The translations under genes and the position numbers were made by a program. A DNA stretch of 64,000 nucleotides from positions 310,001 to 374,000 of the forward strand of contig JBCAML010000017.1 in assembly GCA_038503075.1 (NCBI GenBank). Direction: 5' to 3'. This DNA is from Gyromitra esculenta (lineage: Eukaryota; Ascomycota; Pezizomycetes; Pezizales; Discinaceae). Shown here one piece after another: positions 1 to 9,113 of this stretch. The notes below the pieces were generated by a model. That model saw only the letters and a program-made list of their open reading frames with translations, had not been told where the DNA came from and ran no database searches. Position 1 is the stretch's first letter. The number at the start of each line of letters is the position of its first letter.

Positions 1-909
1 CTCCCTTCATCTTAATCACGCTTTTAAATTCACATTTTCATATGTGGATGACTTTGCTATCATGGTCTTTTCGCACTCCAGTAGGAAAAACGCTAGACTC
101 TTGGAAAAAGCAGCCCACGACATCAACATCGTAGGAGACGCTATCCAAGTTTCTTTTTCGATCCCTAAAACAGAACTCATACACTTGACTACAATCCATA
201 ATCGCCTCCCACCCACTCCAGGCGCTTCCATCCAACTTGCTGGAAACTCCTTCTCTCCACAATTATGTATTCGATGGTTAGGGTTTTGGCTCTCCCACAA
301 CTTTAACATGAACACGCATTTTCTCAAAAGATTGTCATCCGCTCAAAAAGTTTTTTTTGCAATCAAATCTTTATCAACGTCAGGCTCTGGCCAACTCCAT
401 GCCATGGCTCCATGGCGCGCTATTATATGGAATGAACATCCTTGTTCCGTCCACAACCATTCTAAAAAAACTTGACCCCTTTTGGAGCAATGTCCTTAGA
501 TGGATCACAAACTGCTTTTCATCCACGAATATTGGCGCCCTCACCCGAGAGACGGCCCTCCCCCCTACACTACCATACGCTAAATACCTCAGAAGACACC
601 TTGCAGTACGCATAGCCATTCTATTCGTGTTATTTACCCTTGCATCTGCCCGCCTCCCCCCAAACTTTCAAGCAAACGGTTCTCCTCTCCCACTTCTCAG
701 AAGTCATCTCAAAGGCCTCTGCCCTCGCAGACCCCGACCCTGGAATTCAAACTCCAAATCACGCGTCCGTCCTTTAGTAATCAACGCTCTTGCCCATGAA
801 GCATGGAAATTCCTCCCATGCAACTACTATCCTGGCGCGTCTGGCCCTGCCATCGACAAACCAAATCCAAATCAAACAATGATTATAGAATCATGCAACA
901 ACGCCATTC
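1..909 (+). mobile_element. LINE (non-LTR) retrotransposon, 5' segment: reverse transcriptase part, broken
   Basis: The window opens inside a non-LTR reverse transcriptase. A YVDD box (SYVDDFAIM) lies at about 36-62 and is followed by the thumb region. The frame open from base 2 ends at a stop near 473, while the +1 frame carries the continuation (LRWITNCFSS near 500-535, then ALTRETALPP). A frameshift therefore lies between about 340 and 400, possibly in the T8 run near 350. The segment stops at the CATTC duplication (905-909), where a solo LTR has inserted, and resumes at 7207. The 5' end is outside the window. Inactive copy, because of the frameshift and the insertion. Confidence 0.8.
905..909. 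repeat. Left target-site duplication of the solo LTR (CATTC)
   Basis: CATTC directly before the LTR terminus TTTCATGG. The same five bases follow the other LTR end at 7202-7206. A 5-bp duplication is usual for Ty3/gypsy integrases. Confidence 0.85.
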
Positions 910-1219
910 TTTCATGGATGGTTGTTTTTGTTGGTCGATTAGATATGGGGTTACAGGGTTGTTGTGTCGTGTTAATGTTCTTTGTGTTTCTTTGGGTTTC
1001 CATTACAATGAGTCAGGTCTTTGTCATCGAATGAGTTGGAATGTGGTATATAAGCGAAGGGATTTCCCCTCTTGTTGTACTTTTTCTTCTTCTTTCTTTA
1101 AGCAACGTCTTCTATTGTACTCTCTTGTATTTTACAATACAACCCTCGGTTATACCTCATAACCTTACGCTGTCGCCGTTCTCAAGTCCTCTATACTTGA
1201 ACACCTCATAGAGCCTGTG
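910..1219 (+). mobile_element. Solo LTR (gypsy family), left part, interrupted
   Basis: Left about 310 bp of an LTR in plus orientation. It is a diverged relative of the LTRs of the element inserted into it. It shares the start (TTTCATGG against TTTCACGG), a TATA box in GGTATATAAG near 1045-1054, and the TTTCTTTAAGCAACG block near 1095-1110. The last five bases (CTGTG, 1215-1219) are the target site of the inner insertion. The right part is 7102-7201. The total is about 410 bp, close to the 405-411 bp of the inner LTRs. No internal region remains, so it is a solo LTR formed before the inner insertion. Confidence 0.85.
1215..1219. repeat. Left target-site duplication of the full-length gypsy element (CTGTG)
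   Basis: CTGTG abuts the LTR start TCTCACGG at 1220. The same pentamer follows the opposite LTR end at 7097-7101. It marks the exact borders of the inner element. Confidence 0.9.
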
Positions 1220-1630
1220 TCTCACGGTTTGACCTTGATTAAGCCCTTCAGTATCCCTGAAGGTGAGCAGAGCTACTTAAACGAAAGGTCAAGCGACAAG
1301 GTATACGATGTTTCTACAGGTCCTACGGGGGTCTAACTCAAGGCGAGTTAAGTGTAAAGGTTATCACAGCGACAGCGACCGCGAGGATTCTGAGGTAGAA
1401 TCGAGGTAATATTAAAACAGTACAATAGAAGTAAAGTAAGAACGTTGCTTAAAGAAAGAGAAGAAAACCATAACAACCGTCTACAATCCGTCCCTTATAT
1501 ACCCCGCACTTTCTCCCATGACTCATAACCGAAACACAGCCGAACAACAAAGACATTATAAAAGAGACCATCATCCGTTGCAACCGTTACTCTCCGAACC
1601 CTAACCCATCATCCCATCTCATCCGTGAAA
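1220..1630 (-). mobile_element. 3' LTR of the full-length gypsy element
   Basis: About 411 bp, nearly identical to 6692-7096. The ends are a near-perfect inverted octamer (TCTCACGG...CCGTGAAA) rather than TG...CA. Differences from the partner are one A/T substitution near 1434 and a clustered patch near 1338-1395 with substitutions and small indels. The pol frame runs about 22 bp into this LTR before its stop at 1609. Confidence 0.9.
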
Positions 1631-4600
1631 GTAGCTCCCCCTCTTAAGCGTGAGCTCCTGCGAATACTAGGAGCAGTGGCCGTCGTTTGATTCAAGAAGA
1701 TCTCGAGAGCAGAGGTCTCTTGTAGATCTTCCGCAGGTTCCCAGGTGGGATGGGCGTATCCGGTCCACTCAACAAGGTATTGTAGCTGTCCACGATAGGT
1801 TCTTTGTTCGAGAATCTCTTCAATAAAATACTCTTCTTGTTCATTAACTATCACGGGTGAAGGAGGGAGTATAACTTGTCCGGGTAGAGAGTCGTTGGCA
1901 GCGGGTTTCAACAAGGAAACGTGAAACACAGGGTGATACTTGACTGATACAGGAAGATCAATCTCGTAAGCAAAGGGAGACACGATTTTCTTGACCGAGT
2001 AAGGCCCCATCCATTTCCAGTCTAGTTTTCTGGCATTACGCACGGTTCTGACATTCTTCATGGAAACGAAGACTTGATCACCGACTTGATAGTCCGGGGC
2101 TGGGGTTCGGTGCTTATTCGTTGCGACTTCTTGGATATCTTGGGCCGTCCTTATTTGCGTCCGTAGATAATCGTATAACTCTTGCATGGTTTGACTAAAT
2201 GAAGCTGCATCTAAGCTTTGAGATGTATTTCGAGTAGGAAAAAGGGTAGTATCGAAACGAGGGTGGTAGCCGTAATTGGCGAAAAAGGGGGAGACTTTAG
2301 TACTGGCTGATTCCTGGTTGTTAGCGGAGAACTCGGCCATTGGCAACCATTTACTCCAATCATCCTGTTGATAGGAAACATAAGAGCGCAAGTATTGCTC
2401 CATGACCGCGTTCAGTCGTTCCGTTTGTCCATCGGTTTCCGGGTGAAAGGCTGTGGACATCCGAGCTTGAATTCCCAGTCGTTTGCAAAGATCCTTCCAA
2501 AAATGAGCTGTGAACTGGGTGCCTCGATCGGAGGTGACATGTGTAGGCAAACCGTGTAGCTTCCAGATATGTTGCAAATAGAGGTCGGCTACATCTCGGG
2601 AATTAACCGTAGTGTTGCATGGGATTAGATGTCGCATCTTGGATAATCGGTCGACAACAACCATGATAGCATCATAGCCGTTAGATTCTGGGAGGCCCGT
2701 AACAAAGTCCATCGAAATCTCTTGCCAGGGACGGTTAGGGATTGGTAGGGGGCGAAGGACACCTTGAGTTCGTTGGGTATTTGGTTTGGCTTTTTGGCAC
2801 GTATGGCAGTTTCGTACATACCGGCTGACTGATTCTCGCATTTTGGGCCAATAAAAGTTCCGGGCTAGGAGTTCAAAGGTCTTATCGCGTCCTGGATGGC
2901 CTGCCGCTGGGGTATCATGGTGTCTTCGGATAAGTTCCAGTCGGAGAGGGTCAAGGTTGGGAACATAGAGACAATCTCGGTAGCGTAATAGGTTATTCTT
3001 ATTACTGCATTCACTTAAGGTAATTTCCTTGGATTGTTGTTCTTTATTCTTCAATGCCGCGAGTATCTTTTCCGGGAACTTATCAGTGGTATATCCTTCT
3101 TGAAAAAGTTTAAAAAGGGGGGCGTCCAATTCAGCGGCTTCATTTGACAAAGAAGCCGACAACAAACTTATCTTGGGATCAATATTCTCCTTTTTTAATA
3201 CCACTTGGCTCTGGTGCGCCAATCTTTCATCCCCTTCCTTGGGGAGATCTCCTGATCTCCTTGTCAGTGCGTCGGGCTTTCCTCCTTGAGTACCTGGTCG
3301 ATACGTAATCACGAAGTCGAAGCGAGAGAGGTATTCGGCCCATCGTGCTTGACGGCGATTTAGCTGTTTAGTACTCATAAAATACTCAAGGTTTTTATGA
3401 TCGCTGATCACGTCGATGGGGTGTTTAGATCCTTCTAATTCAGGGCGCCATTCTTCGAAGACTCGGATGATTGCCAGCAGTTCCTTATCGTAAATCTCGT
3501 AATTGCATTCCGCGGGGGAATGTTTTTTCGAGAAGAAGGCTACTGGATGTAAGACGCCATTGTCGTCGTATTGGGATAGGATTCCTCCCGATACAAAATC
3601 GGAGGCGTCCGTTTCTACGATGATCTTTTTGTCGGGGTCGAAATGAATAAGGATCGGGGCGGTGGTAAAGGCATATTTGAGGTTCTCAAAAGCAACATCT
3701 GCCTCAACCGTCCATTCGAAAGTTATCCCCTTTTTTGTGAGTGCTGTAAGGGGTGAGGCAAGCTTGGAGAATCCTAGGATAAACCGGCGGTAAAAGTTGG
3801 CGAAACCCAGGAAGGCTTGGACGTCTTTAACGCTTCTTGGTGTTCCCCATTCTCGGACCGCTTTCAGTTTTTCCTCGTCCATCTTGATGCCATCAGGGGT
3901 GAGGATGAGACCCAAATACTTCGTGGTTTGCACCTCAAATTCGCACTTCTCTGGTTTTAACAAGATGTCATTGTCTTTGAGTGTTTGGAGAACTTTTCGT
4001 ACGTGGGTCTGATGTTCGGCGAAGGTATCACTATAGATAAGGATATCGTCCAGGTAGGCCGTACAAAAGATGTCCAAATACTCGGTGAGGCAGTCGTTCA
4101 CGAAACGTTGAAATGTGCCGGGGGCGTTTGTTAGACCGAATGGCATGACTTGATACTCATATAGACCGTATCGGGTGCGGAAGGCTGTCTTCCATTCATC
4201 TCCCTCGGCAATGCGTACTTGGTGGTAACCGTCACGAAGGTCTAGCTTAGTATACCATTGCGCTTTTGCTAGTCGATCGAGCGTTTCTCTGATGAGAGGA
4301 GAGGTATATCGGTCCTTGACTGTGATAGCATTTAAGCCCCGATAGTCAACACATAGTCGTAGAGAGCCATCAGCCTTTTTTACAAAGAGGACCGGGGATC
4401 CCGCAGGGGAAGAACTAGCGCGGATAAATCCTTTCTCTAGATTGTCCTCGATATATTTTTTTAGGACAATGAGTTCTTCCCGGGACATTCCGTATAGCGG
4501 TCCGAACGGGGCGTCTTTCCCTTCTTGGAGTTGTATCCGGTGGTCGTAAGGTCGGCGAGGTGGTAGGCCTTGGGCTTTGGTTTTATCAAACATGTCGAGG

Positions 4601-5280
4601 AAATCGTGGTATTTAGCGGGAATACGTGATTTCCATTCTTCCTTGCTGGTTTTGTCGTCTATGATTTTATTAATTTCATAGAGGGACATGGCATAGGCTT
4701 GGGAGGAACGTTTTCGGGTAAGAGTCCTGAAACTGGCAGCACCAATGAATGATAAGTTTAGCCTAGGAGGATTAGGGATTGAGGGTGTGGATATAACGGG
4801 CAGGTGGGGAGCGCAACGGGTGGTGCAGAGTTTAGAGTTAAACTCAATGCGTTTATCGGCGAAGTGTAGATGGACATCATGATGGTTCATCCATGGTATT
4901 CCCAACACGAGGGGGTAGTGTCCGAGTTGGGTTACGAAACAGGGGGCTTGTTCTTGGTGTTGGTCAATGGATAAGTTGATATTGGCGATATGAGTAATAT
5001 CTCCTGAGGCGACAGTACGACCGTCGATGACTTCAAGTTGTCGGGGTGTCTTAAGAGGAGAGAGTGGCAGGGAATGGTGACTCGCAAAATTCTTGTCAAT
5101 GAATGCAAATCCAGAGGCTCCCGTGTCCAGTAAAGCGTGTGTTTTGATGATTTTATTGCTATGGGAAATATTGCACGAAACTACAAAATGTTCCCCATCC
5201 AACTGATCCTCCACGCTTATACCAGAAATTGAAAACCCCGAAATTGAAAATGCAGACAAAGGAAAAGAAATTGGAACCAA
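1609..5280 (-). CDS. Gypsy pol polyprotein (protease, RT, RNase H, integrase, chromodomain)
   Basis: About 1,220 residues without a stop. Aspartic protease with LLDTGASG near residue 52. Reverse transcriptase about 230-430 with YLDD near 408. RNase H with ETDASDF near 553. Integrase zinc-binding HHCC (HHDTP...CHTC) near 780-827. DDE core with D in SMDFVTG, D in TSDRGTQF and E in TDGQTERL, near 856, 915 and 951. A chromodomain (VEWTGYAHPTWEP) is near 1150-1190 and would direct integration to marked chromatin. There is no convincing ATG at the 5' end; the frame is open back through the end of gag. Expression as Gag-Pol by -1 frameshifting is inferred. 5280 is only the first near-cognate codon (TTG). 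Confidence 0.95.
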   Translation of the reverse strand: MVPISFPLSAFSISGFSISGISVEDQLDGEHFVVSCNISHSNKIIKTHALLDTGASGFAFIDKNFASHHSLPLSPLKTPRQLEVIDGRTVASGDITHIANINLSIDQHQEQAPCFVTQLGHYPLVLGIPWMNHHDVHLHFADKRIEFNSKLCTTRCAPHLPVISTPSIPNPPRLNLSFIGAASFRTLTRKRSSQAYAMSLYEINKIIDDKTSKEEWKSRIPAKYHDFLDMFDKTKAQGLPPRRPYDHRIQLQEGKDAPFGPLYGMSREELIVLKKYIEDNLEKGFIRASSSPAGSPVLFVKKADGSLRLCVDYRGLNAITVKDRYTSPLIRETLDRLAKAQWYTKLDLRDGYHQVRIAEGDEWKTAFRTRYGLYEYQVMPFGLTNAPGTFQRFVNDCLTEYLDIFCTAYLDDILIYSDTFAEHQTHVRKVLQTLKDNDILLKPEKCEFEVQTTKYLGLILTPDGIKMDEEKLKAVREWGTPRSVKDVQAFLGFANFYRRFILGFSKLASPLTALTKKGITFEWTVEADVAFENLKYAFTTAPILIHFDPDKKIIVETDASDFVSGGILSQYDDNGVLHPVAFFSKKHSPAECNYEIYDKELLAIIRVFEEWRPELEGSKHPIDVISDHKNLEYFMSTKQLNRRQARWAEYLSRFDFVITYRPGTQGGKPDALTRRSGDLPKEGDERLAHQSQVVLKKENIDPKISLLSASLSNEAAELDAPLFKLFQEGYTTDKFPEKILAALKNKEQQSKEITLSECSNKNNLLRYRDCLYVPNLDPLRLELIRRHHDTPAAGHPGRDKTFELLARNFYWPKMRESVSRYVRNCHTCQKAKPNTQRTQGVLRPLPIPNRPWQEISMDFVTGLPESNGYDAIMVVVDRLSKMRHLIPCNTTVNSRDVADLYLQHIWKLHGLPTHVTSDRGTQFTAHFWKDLCKRLGIQARMSTAFHPETDGQTERLNAVMEQYLRSYVSYQQDDWSKWLPMAEFSANNQESASTKVSPFFANYGYHPRFDTTLFPTRNTSQSLDAASFSQTMQELYDYLRTQIRTAQDIQEVATNKHRTPAPDYQVGDQVFVSMKNVRTVRNARKLDWKWMGPYSVKKIVSPFAYEIDLPVSVKYHPVFHVSLLKPAANDSLPGQVILPPSPVIVNEQEEYFIEEILEQRTYRGQLQYLVEWTGYAHPTWEPAEDLQETSALEIFLNQTTATAPSIRRSSRLRGGATFTDEMG
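1636..1646 (-). other. Polypurine tract (plus-strand primer)
   Basis: In element orientation AAGAGGGGGAG lies five bases before the 3' LTR, the expected place for the RNase H-resistant primer of plus-strand DNA synthesis. Confidence 0.7.
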
Positions 5281-5319
5281 GGCAGGGTCACTGGTCAGCC
5301 TTGGTTGGACTAGTTTAAA
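5275..5319 (-). promoter_or_regulatory. Programmed -1 ribosomal frameshift signal between gag and pol
   Basis: On the minus strand the last gag codons read GCT TTA AAC TAG. The heptamer TTTAAAC (5319-5313) fits X_XXY_YYZ in the gag frame, and pol lies exactly in the -1 frame. After a 6-nt spacer a perfect 9-bp stem follows: AACCAAGGC at 5306-5298 pairs with GCCTTGGTT at 5283-5275, with a 14-nt loop. Slippery site, spacing and stem all match known -1 frameshift signals. Function is inferred. Confidence 0.85.
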
Positions 5320-6647
5320 GCCTCATTTGAGGCGTCCGCAGATTCTAAAGCAAAGAATTGGGGTGGAAGAGGTGGTGGTGGTAGCGAGGAGGCCGGAGGT
5401 GTGCGGTTAGCGGGTGGTGCGGTGAGAGCCCCTCTCATCGTCGGTTTCTTTGGGGCGGAAGGGCAGTTGGCATAGGAGTGATCAGGGGCGGCACAGAACA
5501 TGCACTTGCCCGTGGAGCGGCGCCATTGTTTCTCTTCTTCTGATAACTTTCTCCTGCCGTTGGCCATAGTGTATCTTTGGTCCTGAGGGGGGCGAGAGAG
5601 GTTGCTGGTACGTCCGAAAGAGAGATCCATGGGGGCTAGGCCACCTGGTACGAACGACGAAGCAGGGACAAAGGGGGTCATTGCATTGGTAGGGGCGCTG
5701 AATTGTCCCATATTTTCGCGATTGCCTCCTCGTTTCTCTGCTTTGCGAGCTCGGATGCGGTTGTCCATTCGGGTGAGAACTAGGATCATGTCGTTGAGGC
5801 TTGTGGGTGTGGCGGCGGCGAAGACCATGGCTTCCTTTAGTTCTTCTGACATACCATGTTCGAGGGCATCCATCTTTGAATTTTCATCAAAGTTTAATTG
5901 CCCCATGATTCGCTGGAAATCTGCCAGGTAGGCGGAAAAGTCTCGTTTGCCCTGTCTGAGTTGATGCAGTTCCCGACGAGCGGTACCGGTGGGGTCAGGG
6001 TCACCAAAGGCGGTTTCCAGGGCGGCGATGAGGGCGGCAGCGTTGGTCCAAGTTGTGAGGCCTGAGGGGAGGACTGTGTGTCGAACTTGCTCCAGGGCTG
6101 CTCCTTCCAAGCGGTTGATGGTGTAGAGAATCATGGTATTCTCATCAGCGAATCGGTCTCTGTTGACCGCAAGTTTCGAGCGAAGTTGGAGGATAAAACC
6201 AGGGAGCTTTGCTCTGGATCCGTCAAATTTCTCTGGATCCGGCATTCGTTCGGAGCGATGGGTGGTGGCTGGTGGCGGTGGGGGAGTGGCAGTAAGGTTT
6301 GGTGGAGCTGGGGGAAGGGAGAGGGCTGCGCGGGCTTCGTTCCGTTCACGGCGTAGTCGTTCAATGAGGGTTGATGCATCACTGACCCGTTGGTCTTGTT
6401 GTTGAGCGTGATGGTTGGCATTGTTCGTCTGGATTTGAGCGGTGTTGAGCTTTATCTCCAGCTCCTGCGCTCCTTCTTGTAGGACATCGATCTGATCTTC
6501 GAGGGCCTGGTTGAGTTCCCGGAGTCGATTATACAACTCAACGGGGTCGTCCCTATAGGCCTGGGCAAATGCTTCTTTTGTAGGGAAGCGAGGTGTGGCG
6601 ACGGCGGCTCCTTCAGAGGAGGAGGTGACGGGGGCGGGGGAGCTCAT
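5310..6647 (-). CDS. Gypsy gag (capsid-nucleocapsid)
   Basis: 445 residues from the first ATG (6647). The frame extends upstream only to a TTG at 6686 inside the primer-binding region. The N-terminal third has a coiled-coil-like region (RELNQALEDQIDVLQ). The middle carries a retrotransposon gag core (KFDGSRAKLPGFILQL, then LHQLRQGKRDFSAYLADF). Near the C-terminus is one CCHC zinc knuckle (CMFCAAPDHSYANC), followed by a Pro-rich tail. It would form the virus-like particle and package element RNA. The stop lies directly after the slippery heptamer, so most ribosomes should make Gag alone and a minority Gag-Pol. Confidence 0.93.
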   Translation of the reverse strand: MSSPAPVTSSSEGAAVATPRFPTKEAFAQAYRDDPVELYNRLRELNQALEDQIDVLQEGAQELEIKLNTAQIQTNNANHHAQQQDQRVSDASTLIERLRRERNEARAALSLPPAPPNLTATPPPPPATTHRSERMPDPEKFDGSRAKLPGFILQLRSKLAVNRDRFADENTMILYTINRLEGAALEQVRHTVLPSGLTTWTNAAALIAALETAFGDPDPTGTARRELHQLRQGKRDFSAYLADFQRIMGQLNFDENSKMDALEHGMSEELKEAMVFAAATPTSLNDMILVLTRMDNRIRARKAEKRGGNRENMGQFSAPTNAMTPFVPASSFVPGGLAPMDLSFGRTSNLSRPPQDQRYTMANGRRKLSEEEKQWRRSTGKCMFCAAPDHSYANCPSAPKKPTMRGALTAPPANRTPPASSLPPPPLPPQFFALESADASNEALN

Positions 6648-6680
6648 TTTGTTGCTTTGGCGTAGGAGGTGTAGATAAGG

Positions 6681-6689
6681 AAGCAACGT
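6681..6689 (-). other. Primer-binding site, candidate self-priming type
   Basis: Three bases inside the 5' LTR, ACGTTGCTT in element orientation. It does not start with TGG, as a site for a tRNA CCA end would. It is exactly complementary to AAGCAACGT in the same LTR (6916-6908), about 45-50 nt downstream of the TATA box and so near the expected RNA 5' end. That arrangement resembles Tf1 self-priming. Confidence 0.6.
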
Positions 6690-6691
6690 AA

Positions 6692-7096
6692 TCTCACGGT
6701 TTGACCTTGATTAAGCCCTTCAGTATCCCTGAAGGTGAGCAGAGCTACTTAAACGAAAGGTCAAGCGACAAGGTATACGATGTTTCTACAGGTCCTACGG
6801 GGGTCTAACTCGCGCGAGTTAAGTGTAAGCGTTATCACAACATAGCGACAAGATTCTGAGGTAGAATCGAGGTAATATTAAAACAGTACAATAGAAGTAA
6901 TGTAAGAACGTTGCTTAAAGAAAGAGAAGAAAACCATAACAACCGTCTACAATCCGTCCCTTATATACCCCGCACTTTCTCCCATGACTCATAACCGAAA
7001 CACAGCCGAACAACAAAGACATTATAAAAGAGACCATCATCCGTTGCAACCGTTACTCTCCGAACCCTAACCCATCATCCCATCTCATCCGTGAAA
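6692..7096 (-). mobile_element. 5' LTR of the full-length gypsy element
   Basis: 405 bp. In element orientation it begins TTTCACGG and ends CCGTGAGA. A TATA box (TATATAAG, about 6967-6960) lies about 45 nt upstream of TTTAAGCAACG, a plausible start of the R region. It should drive gag-pol transcription leftward. The partner LTR is 1220-1630. Confidence 0.9.
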
Positions 7097-7101
7097 CTGT
7101 G
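7097..7101. repeat. Right target-site duplication of the gypsy element (CTGTG)
   Basis: Directly follows the LTR end CCGTGAAA and matches 1215-1219. Confidence 0.9.
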
Positions 7102-7201
7102 GAATCTTGTAGAAACTCTCGTCGCTTAGTTTTCCATTCGAGTAGCACTGCTCATCTCGGGGGATACCTGAGAGCTCGAAGGAAAACCTCGCCCCTTGAG
7201 A
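7102..7201 (+). mobile_element. Solo LTR, right part
   Basis: Continues the LTR interrupted at 1219. It aligns with the 3' part of the inner LTR (TGTAGAAAC, then TCGTCGCTT, GTAGCACTGCTCA and GGGATACCTGA) and ends in CTTGAGA, comparable to CGTGAGA of the inner LTR. It is followed directly by the CATTC duplication. Confidence 0.82.
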
Positions 7202-7927
7202 CATTCTATCCCAACTTAAAACTGATTGGGATGAATACACACCCCGTCCTCCATACTATGATTACCCCACTACTACAATCCCTCACCCATTTATGAAATT
7301 CTCGAAATTCACAGCGAGGAGACTTCATCAAATGCGAGCACATAAAAGCTACCTCAAAGCACACACCTCCTGGTCCCACCCCAGACCCACTACATGTCCC
7401 CTTTGTGGCGACAGCTCTCAAGACTTTTCACATGCAATTCTATACTGTTTTGCTCACGATGTTGAAAGAAGTTTATTTATTCCCTTTATAAATTCACTAA
7501 ACTCTGAGTCACCTGTATGGTTAAATCCGACTATGTTAATTGCCCTTGCCGAATTTATTTCAAAGACAAGGACAAACTTTCCTACTAAATCTCAAATTGA
7601 TATTTCATATTTATCTTCTTCCGGCTCCTCTGATGTTCTTTCATCTATTTCTTCTCATTCTATAACATCTATTACATCTCTTTTAAACTTTTTTGAGTCA
7701 ATGAAAGAATAACTCCTTTGCACGCTGGATATATATTAGGCTTATGTTAGCCATGGAGGGAAAACTCTGGATTGAAATTTTCAGTTATATTTGTTTTGTG
7801 TTTTACTTAGTGTCAGGAGGGTTGAGGCGATAGGGTTTTGTTCACGCTATAACTTCAGTTGCATGTGGCATTCTTGTACCATTTTATAAAAACAATGAAA
7901 CAATGATTTAACAAAAAAAAAAAAAAA
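7202..7927 (+). mobile_element. LINE retrotransposon, 3' segment with terminal zinc finger and poly-A tail
   Basis: Resumes the element cut at 909. If the insertion and one copy of CATTC are ignored, the left frame continues into this segment without a stop. It includes TARRLHQMRAHKSYLKAH and then a CCHC finger (CPLCGDSSQDFSHAILYC, about 7396-7449), the type found at the C-terminus of non-LTR reverse transcriptases. The ORF ends at 7712. A roughly 200-bp 3' UTR is followed by a 16-base A tract at about 7912-7927, the LINE 3' end. Confidence 0.85.
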
Positions 7928-8798
7928 ATACTACATAGAAACGAGTACAGCTACATACATATACTAGCGAGAATCATTTCTCCAACCACATGTATATCTA
8001 GAACCAAGGCTGATTTTGGAAGCAACAAGTCCACTGAGATTGTAACGGTAGGAACACTCCTCAACACCAGCTAGAGGCTAGACTACACCAGAAATAAAAT
8101 AAAACCAACAACATATATTTTAGGTTAGTTACGGAAGTCCGGCCGCGCACTGACCGAATCAATCTAACACATTCGTAGTTCAATTAGTTGTACCCTTTGC
8201 AGACTTGTATTCTCAGATCCTTCTTACCGAGTAGATACGCTGATAAACCTATGTGCGCGAGCAAGCCAGAGAGAGACTCGATGAGAGAGATGAAATATAG
8301 CTATTGAATGAAGGAATGCGCCGTTTCTAAAAGATGAATGGTTGAGGATATCCCTGAAGCCTTACGGTTCGACTTTAGATAATCGTAGCAGTGGTTACAT
8401 AGCTCTGCAAAGTGAAATGGGATCGATATTCTCTATACGTGACAGTTTGTAGGCCATCTCGGGTGTGTGATAGTCACTATGAAATTTCACTCGTGAGTCT
8501 GGAGCTTGATACAGATAACTAGTTTTGTCAAGGGCTATGTGACCATGTTATCTAGCTTATTATCCATTTGGTTTGCAACCTATATTTCCCCTAGGTTCGA
8601 CTTCCCAGAGTCTTGCCCTCCCTAGTGGTGTCATCGATATAGTTTCCACGACTAAACCCGTCCAGATATCCCATTTTCTAACACTAACAATTCCAGAAAT
8701 TCCTACCCCTCCCCCTCCCCCTCCCCCTCCCCCCTTCCTCCACCATTACTCAGTAGCCATACTACCAACTCCATCTCCGTGCGTATTGAATCTTCAAC
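7928..8798. other. Intergenic, no gene recognised
   Basis: Flank of the LINE insertion. It holds a C-rich hexamer repeat, (CCCCTC)n, at about 8707-8734. No coding potential I would support. Confidence 0.5.
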
Positions 8799-9113
8799 CT
8801 AATCCGATATGTTCTCTATCGCGTCGCCAAACCGCCCCATGTGATGTATGCAATGCTGCACTTCGTAGTGGTTGCAAAACTTATTTACAGAGGTGAGCGA
8901 AACACCACAACAAGAGGCCAGCTCGAGGTGACCCTTTGGACGAGACGATGACGATGACGATGTGCGGAAGCTGAAAGTTGATCCTCCGGCCATTACGACA
9001 CTAGAATATGAAGAAATAGTTTAGTATCATTGCAATTGATCATGGTGTATATCCGCCAAAAAATAGTCGAAGCTACGAGAGAAACTCGAAAACCACCAGA
9101 GAAATCTAACCAC

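Larger units (their letters stand above)
1220..7096 (-). mobile_element. Full-length Ty3/gypsy chromovirus, antisense, 5.9 kb
   Basis: Complete element of 5,877 bp on the minus strand. Order in element direction: 5' LTR (7096-6692), primer-binding site (6689-6681), gag (6647-5310), frameshift site (5319-5313), pol with protease-RT-RNase H-integrase-chromodomain, polypurine tract (1646-1636), 3' LTR (1630-1220). A C-terminal chromodomain is diagnostic of chromoviruses; fungal relatives include Tf1 and Maggy. Both ORFs lack internal stops, the LTRs are nearly identical and the target duplications are perfect, so the insertion looks young and possibly competent. Activity cannot be judged from sequence alone. 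Confidence 0.95.
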
